A DNA stretch of 14,478 bases, taken from Bacteroidales bacterium. Its GTDB lineage: Bacteria > Bacteroidota > Bacteroidia > Bacteroidales > WCHB1-69. A program made the position numbers and the translations under genes. The stretch is from contig JAISTU010000197.1 of assembly GCA_031272415.1 (NCBI GenBank), forward strand, positions 1-14,478. The letters run 5' to 3'. Below, piece after piece: positions 13,006 to 14,478 of the stretch. The notes under the pieces were generated by a model that saw nothing but the letters and a program-made list of their open reading frames with translations, did no database searches and was not told where the DNA came from. Position 1 is the stretch's first letter. Each line of letters opens with the position of its first letter.

Positions 13006-14343
13006 GTGAAAACTTTCAACAAAGGCGGAGTTCATCCGCATGAAAATAAATTTGCGGCAAATTGCCCAATAGAAACCTTACCATTGCCAAAGCAGGCAGT
13101 TTTGTATGTATCCCAACATTTGGGGGCACCATCCGTTGCATTGGTAAAAAAAGGAGATACAGTAAAAACAGGTCAGAAAATCGCTGTCGGAGAGGCATTT
13201 ATCTCTGCCGATTTGCATTCGCCTTTCACAGGAACAGTCAACAAAGTAGAGCCTGTGGCGGACATCAGCGGATTTAAAAAAATGGCTATCACCATTGATA
13301 TTGCCGAAGAAGAAATTTGGGAAGAAAATATCATTACCAACAAGGAAGTTGTTCGCCAAACGGCACTCACAAAAGAAGAAATTATTGCCAAAATCAAAGA
13401 CAAAGGAATTGTTGGGCTGGGCGGTGCATGTTTCCCAACTCATGTCAAATTGATGATTCCTGAAAACAAAAAGATTGATTATTTTCTTATCAATGCTGCC
13501 GAATGTGAGCCTTATATTTGCATAGATAACAGAGTAATGCTTGAACGAACGGAAGAATTTCTTATCGGCGCCACTCTTTTGAGCAAAGCATTGGGCTTAA
13601 ATACGGTCGATATTGGTGTGGAACACAATAAACCTCAGGCAATTGCGGCTTTAAAAGAAATGGCAACTTCATTTGAGGGTGTAAGAGTGCATACTTTACA
13701 CACAAAATATCCGCAAGGTGCTGAAAAACAGTTAATTAAAGCAATCACAGGCAGAGAAGTACCTATTGGTAAATTACCTTTAGATGTCGGCTGTGTGGTA
13801 GATAATGTATGTACGGCATTGGCTGTGTATGAGGCAGTTATGAAAAATAAACCCTTAATCGAACAATATTTAACCTACACCGGCAAATCGGTAAAAGAGC
13901 AAAAAAATTATTTACTTCGTTTGGGAACCCCGATTATGCAAGTTATAGAGGCAAATGGAGGTTTGGCAGAAGATACGGGAAAATTGGTCAGCGGCGGTCC
14001 CATGATGGGCAAAACAGTGGCAAATCTTAATGCCTACATTACAAAAGGTACGTCCTGCCTTTTGCAGATTTCTCAAAAAGAAGCCACACGGACGGAACCT
14101 CAAAATTGTATTCGATGTGCCAAATGTGTAGATGCTTGTCCGATGGGATTAGAGCCTTATTTATTGATGTTGCTATCTGAGAAAAAACAATTGGAAGAAC
14201 TTGAAAAAGAACAAGTTATGGCTTGCATTGAATGCGGAAGTTGTCAATTTATTTGTCCTTCTTTTCGCCCTCTTTTAGACAATATCAGATTGGGAAAATA
14301 CCAAACAGGACTTTTTATAAGGCAAAGAAAAGAAAAAGGGTAA
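13006..14343 (+). CDS. rnfC: RnfC-like electron transport complex subunit
   Basis: RnfC is the peripheral cytoplasmic NADH-oxidising subunit of the Rnf complex, which couples ferredoxin:NAD+ electron transfer to ion pumping. 445 aa, typical length. The N-terminus TFNKGGVHPHENK and the barrel-sandwich segment (about 45-90) are of the Bacteroides type; GLGGACFPTHVK (137-148) is the NADH/FMN-site signature, followed by INAAECEPY; the SLBB-like domain covers about 255-330; two [4Fe-4S] motifs end the protein: C368, C371, C374, C378 and C407, C410, C413, C417. GTG at 13006 is chosen as start because it yields the family N-terminus and lies 23 nt after the flavoprotein gene. rnfB, which usually precedes rnfC, is absent here, and a strong terminator follows, so no rnfD is co-transcribed within the window. 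It may be an orphan RnfC-like protein working with the preceding flavoproteins, or the usual complex may lie beyond the window. Confidence 0.93.
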   Translation: MKTFNKGGVHPHENKFAANCPIETLPLPKQAVLYVSQHLGAPSVALVKKGDTVKTGQKIAVGEAFISADLHSPFTGTVNKVEPVADISGFKKMAITIDIAEEEIWEENIITNKEVVRQTALTKEEIIAKIKDKGIVGLGGACFPTHVKLMIPENKKIDYFLINAAECEPYICIDNRVMLERTEEFLIGATLLSKALGLNTVDIGVEHNKPQAIAALKEMATSFEGVRVHTLHTKYPQGAEKQLIKAITGREVPIGKLPLDVGCVVDNVCTALAVYEAVMKNKPLIEQYLTYTGKSVKEQKNYLLRLGTPIMQVIEANGGLAEDTGKLVSGGPMMGKTVANLNAYITKGTSCLLQISQKEATRTEPQNCIRCAKCVDACPMGLEPYLLMLLSEKKQLEELEKEQVMACIECGSCQFICPSFRPLLDNIRLGKYQTGLFIRQRKEKG

Positions 14344-14354
14344 AAAAACATATA

Positions 14355-14411
14355 CGGAGAGCAAATGTATCTTTTTTTATGTTGTACTCCTATTTTGCTC
14401 TCCGCTTTTTT
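14355..14411 (+). terminator. Rho-independent terminator after rnfC
   Basis: Perfect 11-bp inverted repeat CGGAGAGCAAA (14355-14365) / TTTGCTCTCCG (14394-14404) with a 28-nt loop, then CTTTTTT. It begins 11 nt after the rnfC stop codon and closes the pepE operon. Confidence 0.8.
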
Positions 14412-14478
14412 CTTTAATTAAAAAAGTTAAAACCTTGTACGATTTTAATAAAATTTATAAGATTAGTAGGATTATAAA

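Overview
The window looks like a low-GC chromosome segment from a Bacteroidota bacterium, probably of the order Bacteroidales, with a partly anaerobic, redox-active metabolism. The grounds are the Bacteroidetes-type -7 promoter boxes (TAnnTTTG) before several genes, a secreted protein with a C-terminal type IX secretion (T9SS) sorting domain, a KilA-N domain gene, rubrerythrin with a clostridial-type ferredoxin, an RnfC of the Bacteroides type, very AT-rich intergenic DNA and few Shine-Dalgarno sequences.

Layout. (1) 1-252: C-terminal end of an Rpn/PD-(D/E)XK nuclease-transposase-like protein, cut by the window edge. (2) 460-3250, minus strand: ettA (ABC-F translation factor), then rubrerythrin with its own promoter, then a 56-aa 2[4Fe-4S] ferredoxin. 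A long-loop hairpin separates the last two, and a good intrinsic terminator follows the ferredoxin. (3) 3251-3817: a 567-nt intergenic region built from dispersed repeats, including a large hairpin element, a palindromic repeat and two pairs of direct repeats. (4) 3818-8171, plus strand: an apparent operon of an exported TPR protein, the YggS-type PLP-binding protein and arginyl-tRNA synthetase. (5) 8372-9211: a monocistronic T9SS cargo protein with a -7 promoter box and a clear terminator. (6) 9204-10199: a KilA-N gene on the minus strand, broken by two single-base deletions and bracketed by a perfect 21-nt direct repeat. (7) 10141-10345: a divergent intergenic repeat block with mirror-image promoters. 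(8) 10332-14411, plus strand: a tight four-gene operon of a PepE dipeptidase, a dihydroorotate-dehydrogenase-like flavoprotein lacking the usual catalytic motif, an NADPH-dependent FMN-reductase-like protein carrying a lipoprotein signal peptide, and an RnfC-like iron-sulfur flavoprotein, closed by a terminator.

Functionally, rubrerythrin and ferredoxin form an oxidative-stress/electron-carrier pair. The TPR-yggS-argS operon is housekeeping. The pepE operon combines three redox proteins whose joint role is not obvious, and is the most unusual gene group here. I see no CRISPR array, rRNA, tRNA or complete insertion sequence. Most of the window is ordinary chromosome. The unexplained signals are mainly in the intergenic repeats, the decayed KilA-N gene and the redox operon.
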